From NCBI GenBank assembly GCA_049116495.1, contig JAGDYV010000029.1:1-64000 (forward strand): DNA of 64,000 bases, written 5' to 3'. Both the position numbers and the translations under genes were made by a program. Positions 1-8,958 of the stretch are shown in pieces. The notes beneath the pieces are model-generated. The model worked only from the letters and a program-made list of their open reading frames with translations. It was not told the DNA's origin and searched no databases. This stretch comes from CAJQQK01 sp049116495. GTDB lineage: Bacteria; Pseudomonadota; Alphaproteobacteria; Rhizobiales; Hyphomicrobiaceae. The first letter of the stretch is position 1, and the number at the start of each line of letters is the position of its first letter.

Positions 1-431
1 TCGACCGTTCTCCCCGCCCTCCAAACTTGAGCTACACTTTTTTCATCCCGCCCAATCAGGGGCCGCTAACCGGTGGCGACCATTAGAGGAGGCGGGCTGC
101 AGGTCACGCGTCGGCGCACGCACGTCGGCGTTAACAGTGACGCCCCCCGCTCGTGCCGTGGGTGAAAGTCCCCGGTGGCCGCATCTTAAAACTGGGCGGT
201 TTCGCGAAAAATCCTGCACGGGGCGGCAGCATGTCGCTCAAAAAATAAAAATCGGATGCGAGGTGCTGCTGCCCCGTACCCCTGAACGATCCTATCCCTT
301 CGGTGGGCACCCGCGCGAAGCGCAGCAGCTCGTCCACATGGTTCGCGACGCCTGCCAGCAGCGAAAGCCATGCCATCGAATCTCGTCGTGGTATAGTGGC
401 CGCCGCGCAGCGAGCCGTCGAAGGATCAGCC
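1..431. other. Left-edge region without a supported gene
   Basis: I see no convincing gene here. Open frames exist on both strands, but none has a recognisable domain, a good ribosome binding site or a plausible N-terminus. The last ~40 bases form the leader of the sulfatase gene. A short string around 160-178 (GGTGAAAGTCC-like) is reminiscent of structured RNAs, but nothing else supports one. Confidence 0.4.
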
Positions 432-1916
432 ATGATCGAACCGAAGAACCTCATTGTCTTTCTGTCTGACAACCATGCCCGATCCATGCTTGGAGCGGCG
501 GGCCACCCGATCATTCAAACACCAAATCTGGATCGCATCGCAAACCATGGCGTTCGGTTCGCCAACGCCTATTGCGTCAGCCCTTTGTGTTGCCCGTCAC
601 GTGCCGCAATTGCCACGGGGCGGTATCCGCATGAGACGGGGTACTGGGACAATTCTCTGGCCTACGATGGCGCCGTCCCGACCTGGCAACAACGGGTCCG
701 TGACAGCGGTCATCACGTCACGTCGATCGGCAAGCTGCATTATCGATCTGGCGACGTTGATAATGGTTTCTCGGAAGAAATTATTCCACTCCACATCGTT
801 GATGGCAAAGGCGCTTTGATTGCGCTGCTGCGGGCGACACCGGAAGGGATGCCACCGCGCAAGGGCCACAAGAAAATCTATGAACAATCCGGCATCGGGC
901 AGGCGGACTACCAACTCTACGATCAGGAAATCACCAATCACGCCGTCGCTTGGCTTGAGAAACACGGCAAGGCGCATGACAAGCCGTGGGTTTTGCTGGT
1001 GTCGTACGCCAGCCCTCATCCACCGTTCACTGTTCCCGAGCGCTTCTGGAACCTCTATCCGCTTGACCAGGTGCCGCTGCCGGTTCAGTGGCGCAAGGCC
1101 GAGCAGCCGCAACATCCTGCCGTGCAATACTTGTCGTGGATGAATAGCTTCGAGGACGACTTTGATGAAACGTTCATACGCCGGGTGGTTGCAGGATACT
1201 GCGGGCTCATCTCGGTTGTAGATGAGCATGTCGGCACGGTACTCGATGCCGCCGAGCAGATCGGACTGATGGATGAAACGCGGGTCATCTACACCAGCGA
1301 TCATGGTGAAGCGGCCGGACATCATGGGATCATGGGCAAGGCCAACCACTACGAACATGCGCTTGGCATTCCCCTGTTGATGTCAGGCGCCGGCATCCCG
1401 AGCGGTAAAGTGGTCGATCAGATTTCGTCTCAGGTCGATCTGTTTCCAACGATCGCGGAGGCGGTCGGCGCATCGCTCGCTCCTGAAGACGAAACGCTGC
1501 CGGGCGGTTCGCTTTGGCCTGCTGTCATCGGGGGCAGCGAAGACCGGACGGCCTTTGCCGAATATCACGCGATGGGCGCGCGCAACGCCGGGTTCGCCTA
1601 TCGCAAAGGCCGCCACAAGTTGATCTATCATGTCGGCATGCCGAGACAGCTGTTCGACCTTGAAAGCGATCCACTTGAGGAGAGCGATCTGCTATTGGGA
1701 GGCTCGCACGTCGCCGTTGCGGATCGACTTGAGGCCGAACTGCGGAAATTCATTGACCCCGAAGACATCGACCGCAAGGCGAAATCAGACCAGCTCGCGC
1801 ACGCCGAGAAATTCGGTGGGATCGAAGAAGTCGCCAAGGCCGGCGTCTTCTCGGCATCTCCCATTCCCGGCAAAAAGGTCGAAATCGAAAGGCCCGAAGA
1901 CAGCCCGGCGGGTTGA
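432..1916 (+). CDS. Type I sulfatase (formylglycine-dependent)
   Basis: Predicted hydrolase of an organic sulfate ester (494 aa), alkaline-phosphatase superfamily. The sulfatase signature is clear: residues 53-57 read CCPSR, followed by AAIATG, so Cys53 would be converted to formylglycine. The N-terminal metal-binding segment is LIVFLSDNH, where many relatives have DD. A second metal site lies in YTSDHGEAAGHHG. The frame is open upstream to 303, but the family motif starts only a few residues after the ATG at 432, so I use that start. No signal peptide is visible, suggesting a cytoplasmic enzyme, as in choline-sulfatase-like and phosphonate-hydrolase-like members. The substrate cannot be told from sequence. 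The next gene (RidA-like) converges on it. Confidence 0.88.
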   Translation: MIEPKNLIVFLSDNHARSMLGAAGHPIIQTPNLDRIANHGVRFANAYCVSPLCCPSRAAIATGRYPHETGYWDNSLAYDGAVPTWQQRVRDSGHHVTSIGKLHYRSGDVDNGFSEEIIPLHIVDGKGALIALLRATPEGMPPRKGHKKIYEQSGIGQADYQLYDQEITNHAVAWLEKHGKAHDKPWVLLVSYASPHPPFTVPERFWNLYPLDQVPLPVQWRKAEQPQHPAVQYLSWMNSFEDDFDETFIRRVVAGYCGLISVVDEHVGTVLDAAEQIGLMDETRVIYTSDHGEAAGHHGIMGKANHYEHALGIPLLMSGAGIPSGKVVDQISSQVDLFPTIAEAVGASLAPEDETLPGGSLWPAVIGGSEDRTAFAEYHAMGARNAGFAYRKGRHKLIYHVGMPRQLFDLESDPLEESDLLLGGSHVAVADRLEAELRKFIDPEDIDRKAKSDQLAHAEKFGGIEEVAKAGVFSASPIPGKKVEIERPEDSPAG

Positions 1917-1972
1917 TATCGGCAACGGCCCTCGCCGTGCGATCACGACGGCGCCCGCCACTGCGCGCCAGA

Positions 1973-2374
1973 CTATCCGTCCTTGCCGTCCGGAATTTCG
2001 AAGACGGCTTCAATTTCAACCAGGACCCCGGGCTCCTTGAGTGACGACACCTCGACGAGCGTCGATGCCGGGCGCCCTGTAAAATAGCGCCGCCACTGAC
2101 CAGGATCGGCATAGGCTCGATCGATGTCGGTCACGAAGATCGTTATCTTCACCATGTGATCGAAATCTGTTCCTGCCGCCGCGGCGACTTGCGACAACCG
2201 CAGAAATATCTGTTCGAATTGCAGGGCCATGTCGCCAGGCCCAACGACATCACCGTTATCGTCACGTGCTGTCAGACCAGCGGTAAAAAGCAGTTCCCCG
2301 CTCACTCTCACCGCGGAAGCAAAGGGCAGCTCCTTGTAGAATTTCGCTTCAATGTCGACATTGTCGCGGGCCAT
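1973..2374 (-). CDS. RidA/YjgF-YER057c-UK114 family protein
   Basis: Small protein (133 aa) of the RidA family. Founding members hydrolyse reactive enamine/imine intermediates released by PLP enzymes; many relatives belong to catabolic operons. Family features are the central VSGELLFTAGLTARD and the C-terminal STLVEVSSLKEPGVLVEIEA (normally a conserved Arg sits near the start of this strand; here the residue before STLVE is PA, with Arg two residues earlier). The start is the ATG at 2374, which has AGGAG at 2383-2387 at good spacing; a longer frame to 2407 lacks this. It is divergent from the first DapA-type gene and convergent with the sulfatase. Confidence 0.85.
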   Translation of the reverse strand: MARDNVDIEAKFYKELPFASAVRVSGELLFTAGLTARDDNGDVVGPGDMALQFEQIFLRLSQVAAAAGTDFDHMVKITIFVTDIDRAYADPGQWRRYFTGRPASTLVEVSSLKEPGVLVEIEAVFEIPDGKDG

Positions 2375-2735
2375 ATCAAAAACTCCTGCCGGCTGATCGC
2401 CTGCCACCGAACGCGATCAAACGAATGGCGGTGCTTCGATGAGCCTTACAATGGATTGCCGATATCAGGACAAACGCGTAAGCTCAACAACTTATCACCT
2501 CAGCCCTTTTGCCACGGCCTTCCGATACCATCACCGACTGATAACCTGCCGAGATCATGACCGTGCTTCGCCGGCCAAGAGATGACCTTCGCACCGGCGT
2601 CCGCTGGGCGAGGCGGTCGCCTCACTTCAGCTACGTTGTGCATGACGCCAACCCCGATTTGATGCTACTTATATAGGCTGATATCATCGCGTTGAACTCA
2701 CCGTGCGCGAAAGCCGTCAGGAAGGAAGCAAATTG
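2375..2735. promoter_or_regulatory. Divergent intergenic region between RidA-like and DapA-like genes
   Basis: 361 bases without a supported gene. It must hold the promoters of both divergent genes. An AT-rich stretch near 2665-2690 is the likeliest promoter area for the rightward gene. I found no convincing palindromic operator. Confidence 0.4.
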
Positions 2736-3677
2736 ATGTCCCATGCTCAACCCAAAGGTTCGTTCGTTGCGTTAATCACGCCGATGAATGAAGACGGATC
2801 AATTGATTTTGAGGGTTTCCGCTCACTCCTGCAGTTCCACGAGGAAAATGGCACCGAGGCTGTGCTCATAATGGGTTCGACTGGCGAAGTCTCGATGCTG
2901 TCACCCGAAGAGCGGCGCCAGATCATCTCCGAAACGGCCAAGATGAACTCGGGAAAGATGCAGTTCTACTACGGCTGCACCGGCACGAATACAGCCAATA
3001 CAATCGACTACGTGCGCTTTGCCAAAGCTGAAGGGGGTAACGGTGCGATCATCGCCGCGCCCGCTTACATCTGCGCATCCAACAACGACATCGAGGAATT
3101 TGTCCTTGAAGTATGCGATAGCGTCGACTTTGCGATGGGGTTCTACAATAACCCTCCCCGGGTCAACACCGACCTGCATTGGAGCAACCTCCTGAGACTT
3201 GCCAAGCACCCGAACATGGTTGTCCTCAAGGAAAGCACGACGCGCGTTGGACAGGTTGCCCAGATTTGCGCCGCCAATCCGGACATGGCCATTATGTGCT
3301 GCTGTTCTCCAAATCTCGGTCTGGTGGTTCCGATGATGGCGCTTGGCGGACATGGCACCGCCAACATGACTGGCAACCTGATACCGCGCGAAATGGCCAC
3401 GATATCTAAGAAATGGGAAACCGGCGAAGATGCATTTGCCTGCCGCGATGCCTGGCTCAAGAACCTCGATATGCTGCACTTCGCCTACTCGGCAATCAAT
3501 CCCGTCGCCGTTAAGAGCCTGATGCGCGCTGTGGGCATGCCGTCCGGCCCGCTGCGCAAGCCGCTCAACTCTCTAGATGGTCCGGCACTGCAGCGCGGTC
3601 TGGAAATCGCAGCCAAGCTGGGTCTGGATGAAACATACGGCTACAAGATAAAGAATCTGGCGATCGCGGCCGAGTGA
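2736..3677 (+). CDS. DapA-superfamily class I aldolase/lyase
   Basis: A (beta/alpha)8-barrel Schiff-base lyase (313 aa) of the dihydrodipicolinate synthase / N-acetylneuraminate lyase superfamily. Pyruvate-binding hallmarks are present: GSTGE near residue 47, the Tyr of GFYNNPPR, and the Schiff-base Lys in VVLKESTTR. The start chosen is the ATG at 2736 after GGAAGGAAGC; an in-frame GTG lies at 2703. A standard lysine-pathway role is unlikely because no other lysine gene is near and a second DapA-like gene follows. The neighbourhood (RidA, hydroxyacid dehydrogenase, ABC importer) suggests catabolism of an imported 2-oxo or amino compound. The substrate is unknown. Confidence 0.87.
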   Translation: MSHAQPKGSFVALITPMNEDGSIDFEGFRSLLQFHEENGTEAVLIMGSTGEVSMLSPEERRQIISETAKMNSGKMQFYYGCTGTNTANTIDYVRFAKAEGGNGAIIAAPAYICASNNDIEEFVLEVCDSVDFAMGFYNNPPRVNTDLHWSNLLRLAKHPNMVVLKESTTRVGQVAQICAANPDMAIMCCCSPNLGLVVPMMALGGHGTANMTGNLIPREMATISKKWETGEDAFACRDAWLKNLDMLHFAYSAINPVAVKSLMRAVGMPSGPLRKPLNSLDGPALQRGLEIAAKLGLDETYGYKIKNLAIAAE

Positions 3678-3852
3678 TCCTTTTTCGGCTGCCATTCTCG
3701 CTACTCGAACAGCGCACCAACTTGTGCGACGCGGTCCACTCACCGGCAACTGCCTCTGCAAAGAGCGGTTAGCGTGTTGCCGCCGACGTCGCTCGGCCAC
3801 GGCCGTCGGCGAGATCTTCCCGACTAGGCAATGCAATCAAGAGGCAGACGTC

Positions 3853-4755
3853 ATGGCGGGCTTCAGGTTCGACGGCATCTATCCGATGCTCTATGCATTC
3901 TTCGACCACTCGGGCCAACTCGATCGAGAAGCCATGAAACGTCAGGTCGACGCCTGCATCGCTGCCGGCTCGCACGGACTTGCGATTGGCGGCTTGGCGA
4001 CGGAGTGCAACAAGCTCTCGACGGCGGAGAAACATACTCTAAGCGGGTGGGTACTTGCCGACACCGCCGGTCGCGTTCCAGTCAGTATCACCGTCACCGA
4101 ATCAACGGTTGGTGGTCAAATAGACATGGTCAAAGCCGTCGCAGAACTCGGTGCGGACTGGGTCGTGCTGCAACCGCCACCGGTGAAATCGGCAAGCGAG
4201 GAACAACTCATCGAGTTCTTTGGCCGCGTTGCAGATGCTTCACCCATTCCGGTCGGTATTCAAAATGCGCCACAGTTCATCGGGATCGGCCTGAGTGATG
4301 CCGGTCTCATCGAACTCAACAGACGTCATCCGAATGTTTCCCTGCTCAAGGCTGAAGGGGAGGCAGTACTCAGCGGCCAACTCGCCGAAGCCGCTGCCGG
4401 CGCCTTCGACTTGTTCAACGGACGCAATGGGATCGACCTTCTGGACACGCTCAGGGCTGGTTTTGCCGGTGTCATCCCAAGCCCCGACGCGGTTGATGTC
4501 GAAGTGCGCATATACGAGCTGTATCGCGCCGGAAACCTTGAGGAAGCAGAGCGAGAATTCAAGGAAATACTGCCGCTGCTCGGCTTTCTGATGATCTCGC
4601 TTGAACACCTGACCTGCTATGGCAAGCGCCTTACCGCACGACGTATTGGCGTTCAGGAAGTGTATGATCGCACCCCCGCCCCGGCGCCAACAGCTTTTGG
4701 CCTGGAAGTGCTGCAACACTGGTCGCGCAACCTTGGAATGCTTGGCGCAGGCTAA
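3853..4755 (+). CDS. Divergent DapA-superfamily protein lacking the usual catalytic Tyr
   Basis: Second protein of the dihydrodipicolinate synthase superfamily (300 aa), only distantly similar to the one at 2736. The likely Schiff-base lysine is kept (SLLKAEGEAVLSG). The segment that normally carries the catalytic Tyr (family YNxP) reads GIQNAPQFIG, so the Tyr appears replaced by Gln. The GTTGE loop reads GGLATE. The enzyme may use a different acid/base and perhaps a different substrate, such as a dehydratase/aldolase of sugar acids. The start ATG at 3853 gives the usual N-terminus (FDGIYPMLYAFF) and ignores a 43-codon in-frame extension. It follows the first lyase by 175 bases, probably in the same catabolic unit. 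Confidence 0.8.
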   Translation: MAGFRFDGIYPMLYAFFDHSGQLDREAMKRQVDACIAAGSHGLAIGGLATECNKLSTAEKHTLSGWVLADTAGRVPVSITVTESTVGGQIDMVKAVAELGADWVVLQPPPVKSASEEQLIEFFGRVADASPIPVGIQNAPQFIGIGLSDAGLIELNRRHPNVSLLKAEGEAVLSGQLAEAAAGAFDLFNGRNGIDLLDTLRAGFAGVIPSPDAVDVEVRIYELYRAGNLEEAEREFKEILPLLGFLMISLEHLTCYGKRLTARRIGVQEVYDRTPAPAPTAFGLEVLQHWSRNLGMLGAG

Positions 4756-4890
4756 TACCGGTTCGCTGCTTCACGGATCACAACGGTTGGACCTGACGTT
4801 CCATATTGGACGTCGTCTGATCAGACGCTATGATAGCATGTCCGATTTCTTGATCGCCGCCTTCCGCGCGATCCCACAGGGAAGAACCGT

Positions 4891-5343
4891 ATGCGATTTT
4901 TACTGGCACTTGTCTTTGTTGCACTATCCGGGTTTGCGAGTCTGGCCCAGGAGATAACTTATCAAAAGACCTATTCGTTAAACCAACCGCCACTGAAGTG
5001 CCGGGAGGTGCGGGACAGGATTCGGACACCTCAACCTTCTATCTGCACACTGAGCGGAATTGCCGGAAACTTCGCGGGTGGAGGCGAGCGCGGTCGCATC
5101 TTATTCCGGCGTGGTCGTTGGGAATTCCACGCCACTTCCTGTCAACCAGGCATAACCTTTGAGGTCACGTGCTTTGCGATGGGTCCGGACATTTCCGACC
5201 GACGGGATAACTTCGCAGGTGGGCGCAGAGGAAAGCGCCGTACCATGGAGCAACTCCGGGAAGAGCTTCAAAGCCTCCGCGAAGATCACCGTCGATTGGT
5301 TCGTCAATTGCGGAGCGTCGGCGGCAGCCGCCGGAGCCAATAA
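4891..5343 (+). CDS. Small secreted protein, unknown
   Basis: 150-residue protein I do not recognise. Residues 1-19 form a clear signal peptide (MRFLLALVFVALSGFASLA, then QE). The mature part has four Cys in its first half, which could make two disulfides in the periplasm. It ends in a charged, probably helical stretch (MEQLREELQSLREDHRRLVRQL) that could form a short coiled coil. The start has a good AGGGAAG site. It stands between the lyase genes and the ACT-domain gene, with gaps of 135 and 234 bases, so operon membership is uncertain. Confidence 0.65.
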   Translation: MRFLLALVFVALSGFASLAQEITYQKTYSLNQPPLKCREVRDRIRTPQPSICTLSGIAGNFAGGGERGRILFRRGRWEFHATSCQPGITFEVTCFAMGPDISDRRDNFAGGRRGKRRTMEQLREELQSLREDHRRLVRQLRSVGGSRRSQ

Positions 5344-5577
5344 ACTAATTCACTCAGCGCCACGCTCTGAGATACTCAGGACTCTATGATGGGTCGGGGC
5401 CGGTTGACTTGATCGACCGGCCAAACATCCGGCAACGGATACAAACTGGACGAGACCGCGCCGACATTTCTGAAGGCTCGATCCTCGAAAGACGTTAAGA
5501 CATGTACTCAGCTTGGTCAGGTTCCTCTGTGATTGGAGCACCGAGGAATCGATAACTCTGGTCAATCGAGAGGGACA

Positions 5578-6099
5578 ATGACTCAGCAACTGGTACTGAC
5601 GATCGTCGCGACGGACGAACCGGGCATCGTGCAGGTCATCGCCGAAGTGGTTGCCGCGCACGGTGGCAATTGGATGGACAGCTCGATGGTCCGGCTAGGT
5701 GGCGAGTTTGCCGGAATCGTTCAGATTTCGGTTCCCGACAAGAGTGTCGCAGACTTACAAACGCAACTCACATCCCTGAAAAGTCGCGGATTGGTTGTAA
5801 CGGTGCAGAATGCGAGCGCTCCGCCACCATCGATCGGCGCCATGGCGGACCTGACACTGTCAGGCCTCGACCACCCCGGCATTGTTCGAGACATATCGAC
5901 GTCCCTTGCAGCGAGCGGTGTGAGCATCGACGAAATGCATACCGAAATGTTTGCTGGCAGCATGACCGGTGAGAAAATGTTCTCGGCAAAGGTGAAAGTC
6001 GTTGTTCCGTCCGGCGCAGCCATAGAGGAAATACGAGAACGCCTGGAAACACTCGCCCAGGACATTATGGTCGAGATCAATATCCAAGCGGAAACTTGA
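5578..6099 (+). CDS. Double ACT-domain protein (GcvR-like)
   Basis: 173-residue protein made of two ACT domains (about residues 5-80 and 90-170). Both show the ACT start pattern: VLTIVATDEPGIVQVIAEVV and LTLSGLDHPGIVRDISTSL. This two-ACT layout is that of the glycine cleavage repressor GcvR, which senses an amino acid and acts by protein contact rather than by binding DNA. No catalytic domain is attached. The start is the ATG at 5578 after GAGAGGGAC; an in-frame ATG at 5533 has no such site. It lies just upstream of a 2-hydroxyacid dehydrogenase. A sensing role in amino-acid metabolism is inferred. Confidence 0.82.
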   Translation: MTQQLVLTIVATDEPGIVQVIAEVVAAHGGNWMDSSMVRLGGEFAGIVQISVPDKSVADLQTQLTSLKSRGLVVTVQNASAPPPSIGAMADLTLSGLDHPGIVRDISTSLAASGVSIDEMHTEMFAGSMTGEKMFSAKVKVVVPSGAAIEEIRERLETLAQDIMVEINIQAET

Positions 6100-6133
6100 T
6101 CGCACAAGCGATCGTCGACCTGACGGTCGCCAT

Positions 6134-6151
6134 AGCAGTAGCAGTAGTAGT
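6134..6151 (+). repeat. Short AGC/AGT triplet run
   Basis: Six consecutive AGC or AGT triplets, directly downstream of the ACT-protein gene and before the dehydrogenase gene. It is too short to call a functional microsatellite. Confidence 0.5.
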
Positions 6152-6186
6152 GCCCACGCAAAGAACGATTGGCTTATTCCGTCGCA

Positions 6187-7164
6187 ATGAAGGTCCTTTT
6201 AGCACATACACCCGAAATGCGGGCCAACTACTACGGTGACCGCGCGATCGCCGAATTGCGCGGGTTGGCCGACGTCAAGCTTCATGAGGCAGATGACGCG
6301 TTGACACCCTTACAGCTTGTTGCTCACGGGCACGACGCGGATGTCATTATTGCCGACCGAATGACAACCGGGCCATCCGAGGTGTTTTCCGACCTACCCA
6401 ACCTCAAGGCGTTCGTGCGCTGCGCCGTGGATATTCGAAACATTGACGTATCCGCCGCTTCCGCTAACGGCGTTCTGGTCACACGCGCACGTCCCGGATT
6501 TGTCGAGTCGGTTGCAGAGCTTACCTTGGGGTTTCTCGTGGACTTGGCACGCGGCATTTCACGGGCGGTTGCCGACTACCATTCCAACAGCGCTCCAGCA
6601 GCACGTATGGGGCGGCAACTGGCCGGAAGCACGATCGGTATCATCGGTTACGGCAGCATCGGGCGATATCTCGCGGAAGCTGCACATGGCCTAGGTATGA
6701 CCGTCCTCGTCTGCGACCCGCATGTCCAGATCGATGACACATATCTCCAACAGGTCTCGCTTGATCAATTGCTGGCGGAATCTGACCATGTTGTCTGCTT
6801 GGCTGTTGCAACAACGGCCACTGAAAACCTCATCAATGCATCGGCATTCAATAAGATGAAACACGATGCCGTGTTTATCAACGTAGCCCGCGGCAATCTC
6901 GTCGATGAGGCAGCACTGCTCGAAGCGCTGCGCCAAGAAAGGATTGCCGGTGCCGCGATGGACGTTGGCCGGGCGCCCGATCAGATGCCCTCTCCCGAGT
7001 TGGCTGCGCTGCCAAATGTCATCGCCACACCCCATATCGGTGGTTTGACGCCGCCGGCGATTGAAGCGCAGGCCCTCGATACCGTCGAACAGGTTCGTGA
7101 ACTCGCCAGCGGCCAGGTGCCCCACGGCGCCGTCAATGCGGCGTGCTGGACACGACGCTTCTAG
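6187..7164 (+). CDS. D-isomer-specific 2-hydroxyacid dehydrogenase family protein
   Basis: NAD(P)-dependent oxidoreductase (325 aa) of the 3-phosphoglycerate dehydrogenase / D-lactate dehydrogenase family. The Rossmann motif is IGIIGYGSIGRYLAEAAHGL, the substrate Arg sits in NVARGNLVDEAALLEAL, and the catalytic His in TPHIGGLT. The segment that usually carries the catalytic Glu (DVFxxEP) reads MDVGRAPDQMP, so the acid may be Asp or absent. The ATG at 6187 gives the normal N-terminus MKVLLAHTPEMR; an upstream TTG at 6169 is possible. It probably acts in the same catabolic unit as the DapA-like lyases and the ABC importer that follows 125 bases on. The substrate is unknown. Confidence 0.83.
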   Translation: MKVLLAHTPEMRANYYGDRAIAELRGLADVKLHEADDALTPLQLVAHGHDADVIIADRMTTGPSEVFSDLPNLKAFVRCAVDIRNIDVSAASANGVLVTRARPGFVESVAELTLGFLVDLARGISRAVADYHSNSAPAARMGRQLAGSTIGIIGYGSIGRYLAEAAHGLGMTVLVCDPHVQIDDTYLQQVSLDQLLAESDHVVCLAVATTATENLINASAFNKMKHDAVFINVARGNLVDEAALLEALRQERIAGAAMDVGRAPDQMPSPELAALPNVIATPHIGGLTPPAIEAQALDTVEQVRELASGQVPHGAVNAACWTRRF

Positions 7165-7289
7165 AACCCGGCGAGCCGATTGGCCGCCCCTGCCCGTTCG
7201 GGAAGCAGGTTACGCGTAAAAAGGCGGCTTGCCGCTACCCTTTTCGATGCTAAGCTTCACCGGCATCCGGAAATAAGGAGGAAACAACT

Positions 7290-8867
7290 GTGTTTTTCCG
7301 CAGTACACTGGCTTTAACGTTGGTCACGTGCATGCTTGGGGCCGCGGCTCCATCGCAGGCAAAGGACCTCACGATGGCGCTCGCCTCTGAGCCCACATCG
7401 ATTGATCCACACTTCCACAATCTCACGCCGAACAATTCGCTCGCCATGCACTTCTTTGATGCACTGGTGATCTTCGACGAAAAGCAGCGCGTGACGCCCG
7501 GTTTGGCGACGTCTTGGAAAACGATCGACGATCTGACCTGGGAATTCAAACTGCGCAAAGGCGTCAAGTGGCACGACGGCTCACCGTTCACGGCCGACGA
7601 CGTTGTCTTCACGATGTCGCGCGCCGGCAACGTGCCGAACAGTCCGTCGAGCTTTGGCACGTACACCAAAGGCAAGACAGCGGTGAAGATCGACGATCAC
7701 ACCGTGCACATCAAAACGCCGAAGCCTTACCCGTTGATGGTCACTGACATGACGACCATCCCGATGATCTCGAAAAAGAATGGCGAAGGTGCCACGACCC
7801 CTGATTACAATTCCGGCAAATCAGCGATCGGAACAGGCCCGTTCAAATTTGTCGAGTATGTACCCGGTGATCGAATCGTCATGGCGGCAAACCCGGACTA
7901 TTGGGGCGGCAAGCCAAAGTGGGACAAGGTCACAATGAAGCCGATCAAGTCGGGCCCTTCCCGTGTCGCGGCGCTGCTGGCCGGCGATGTTGACGTGATC
8001 GAGGGCGTACCGACCGCGGACATCACGCGGCTCAAGAAAGACCCGAAGCTGCAGTTGTCGAGCGGGATTTCCAACCGCGTCATTTATCTACATATCGACC
8101 ATGACCGTGACGACTCGCCGTACGTCAAGGCCATTGATGGTGGGAAGATCAAAAACCCGCTGAAAGATGTCCGCGTGCGCAAGGCGATTTCCATGGCGAT
8201 CAACCGCAAGGCAATCGTTGATCGCGTCATGGAAGGCGTTGCGATCCCTGCAGGTCAGTTGCTGCCGGAAGGCTTCTTCGGTGTTTCGCCGAATCTGAAA
8301 CCTGTCGCCTATGACATGGCGGGCGCCAAAAAGCTCCTGGCAGAGGCCGGCCACGCGAAAGGGTTCCAACTGACGCTGCACGGACCGAATGATCGCTACA
8401 TCAACGACGCCAAGATCGCGGAGGCCATTGGTCAGATGCTGACCCGCCTTGGCCTCAAGATGAAAGTCGAAACGATGACGCGATCGGTCTACTTTAAACA
8501 GGCATCGCGCGGTGGCAAGAACAAGTCGCCGAAGTTCAGCTTTATCCTGGTTGGCTGGGGTGCCGGCACCGGCGAAGCATCGTCACCGCTGAAATCGCTC
8601 CTGCATACGTACGACAAGTCACGCGGATTTGGTGCTTCAAACCGTGGCCGTTACTCCAATCCAAAAGTAGACAAACTACTTGAAGATGCACTAGCGACCG
8701 TTGATGACAAGAAGCGGGCGGCACTGCTTGCCGAGGCGACAGAAGTTGCCATCAATGATGGCGGCATCATCCCGCTGCACTACCAGGTCAACACCTGGGC
8801 TGCGAAAAAGGGCATTAGCTACAAGGCCCGAACGGATGAACGAACGATTGCGATGATGGTCGACTAA
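7290..8867 (+). CDS. ABC transporter substrate-binding protein, family 5 (peptide/opine type)
   Basis: Periplasmic solute-binding protein (525 aa) of the DppA/OppA/NikA family. It has a signal peptide (residues 1-24, ending SQA), followed by the family start DLTMALASEPTSIDPHF. The conserved body motif KGVKWHDGSPFTADDVVFT is present. It begins with GTG at 7290 behind a perfect AAGGAGG (7275-7281). It is the first gene of a complete importer operon (two permeases and two ATPases). The ligand may be a short peptide, opine or similar compound; sequence alone does not say. A strong hairpin follows the stop codon and probably keeps this gene's mRNA more abundant than that of the permeases. Confidence 0.92.
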   Translation: MFFRSTLALTLVTCMLGAAAPSQAKDLTMALASEPTSIDPHFHNLTPNNSLAMHFFDALVIFDEKQRVTPGLATSWKTIDDLTWEFKLRKGVKWHDGSPFTADDVVFTMSRAGNVPNSPSSFGTYTKGKTAVKIDDHTVHIKTPKPYPLMVTDMTTIPMISKKNGEGATTPDYNSGKSAIGTGPFKFVEYVPGDRIVMAANPDYWGGKPKWDKVTMKPIKSGPSRVAALLAGDVDVIEGVPTADITRLKKDPKLQLSSGISNRVIYLHIDHDRDDSPYVKAIDGGKIKNPLKDVRVRKAISMAINRKAIVDRVMEGVAIPAGQLLPEGFFGVSPNLKPVAYDMAGAKKLLAEAGHAKGFQLTLHGPNDRYINDAKIAEAIGQMLTRLGLKMKVETMTRSVYFKQASRGGKNKSPKFSFILVGWGAGTGEASSPLKSLLHTYDKSRGFGASNRGRYSNPKVDKLLEDALATVDDKKRAALLAEATEVAINDGGIIPLHYQVNTWAAKKGISYKARTDERTIAMMVD

Positions 8868-8891
8868 CCATCACGTTACAGACCAACGCAA

Positions 8892-8919
8892 GCGTGTGGC
8901 TCCGAACTGAGCCACACGC
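8892..8919 (+). promoter_or_regulatory. Intercistronic hairpin between binding-protein and permease genes
   Basis: Perfect 11-bp inverted repeat (GCGTGTGGCTC / GAGCCACACGC) with a 6-base loop, placed 24 bases after the binding-protein stop and 39 bases before the permease start. Only a weak T tract follows (CCTCTTGATTATT). It is best read as a partial terminator or mRNA-stabilising element that raises binding-protein expression over the rest of the operon. Confidence 0.75.
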
Positions 8920-8958
8920 CCTCTTGATTATTGAACACCACGATAGAAAGAACGAACC

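Noticed and set aside
155..180. GGTGAAAGTCC-like string suggesting a group II intron or riboswitch
   Set aside because: Only this short match is present; no consistent paired helices, intron ends or reverse transcriptase nearby.
597..1358. Long minus-strand frame (253 codons) inside the sulfatase gene
   Set aside because: Shadow of the coding plus strand; no family features and no ribosome site.
7195..7245. Possible terminator before the ABC operon (GCGG-CTTG-CCGC with later TTTT)
   Set aside because: Stem of only four base pairs and T tract displaced; too weak to annotate.
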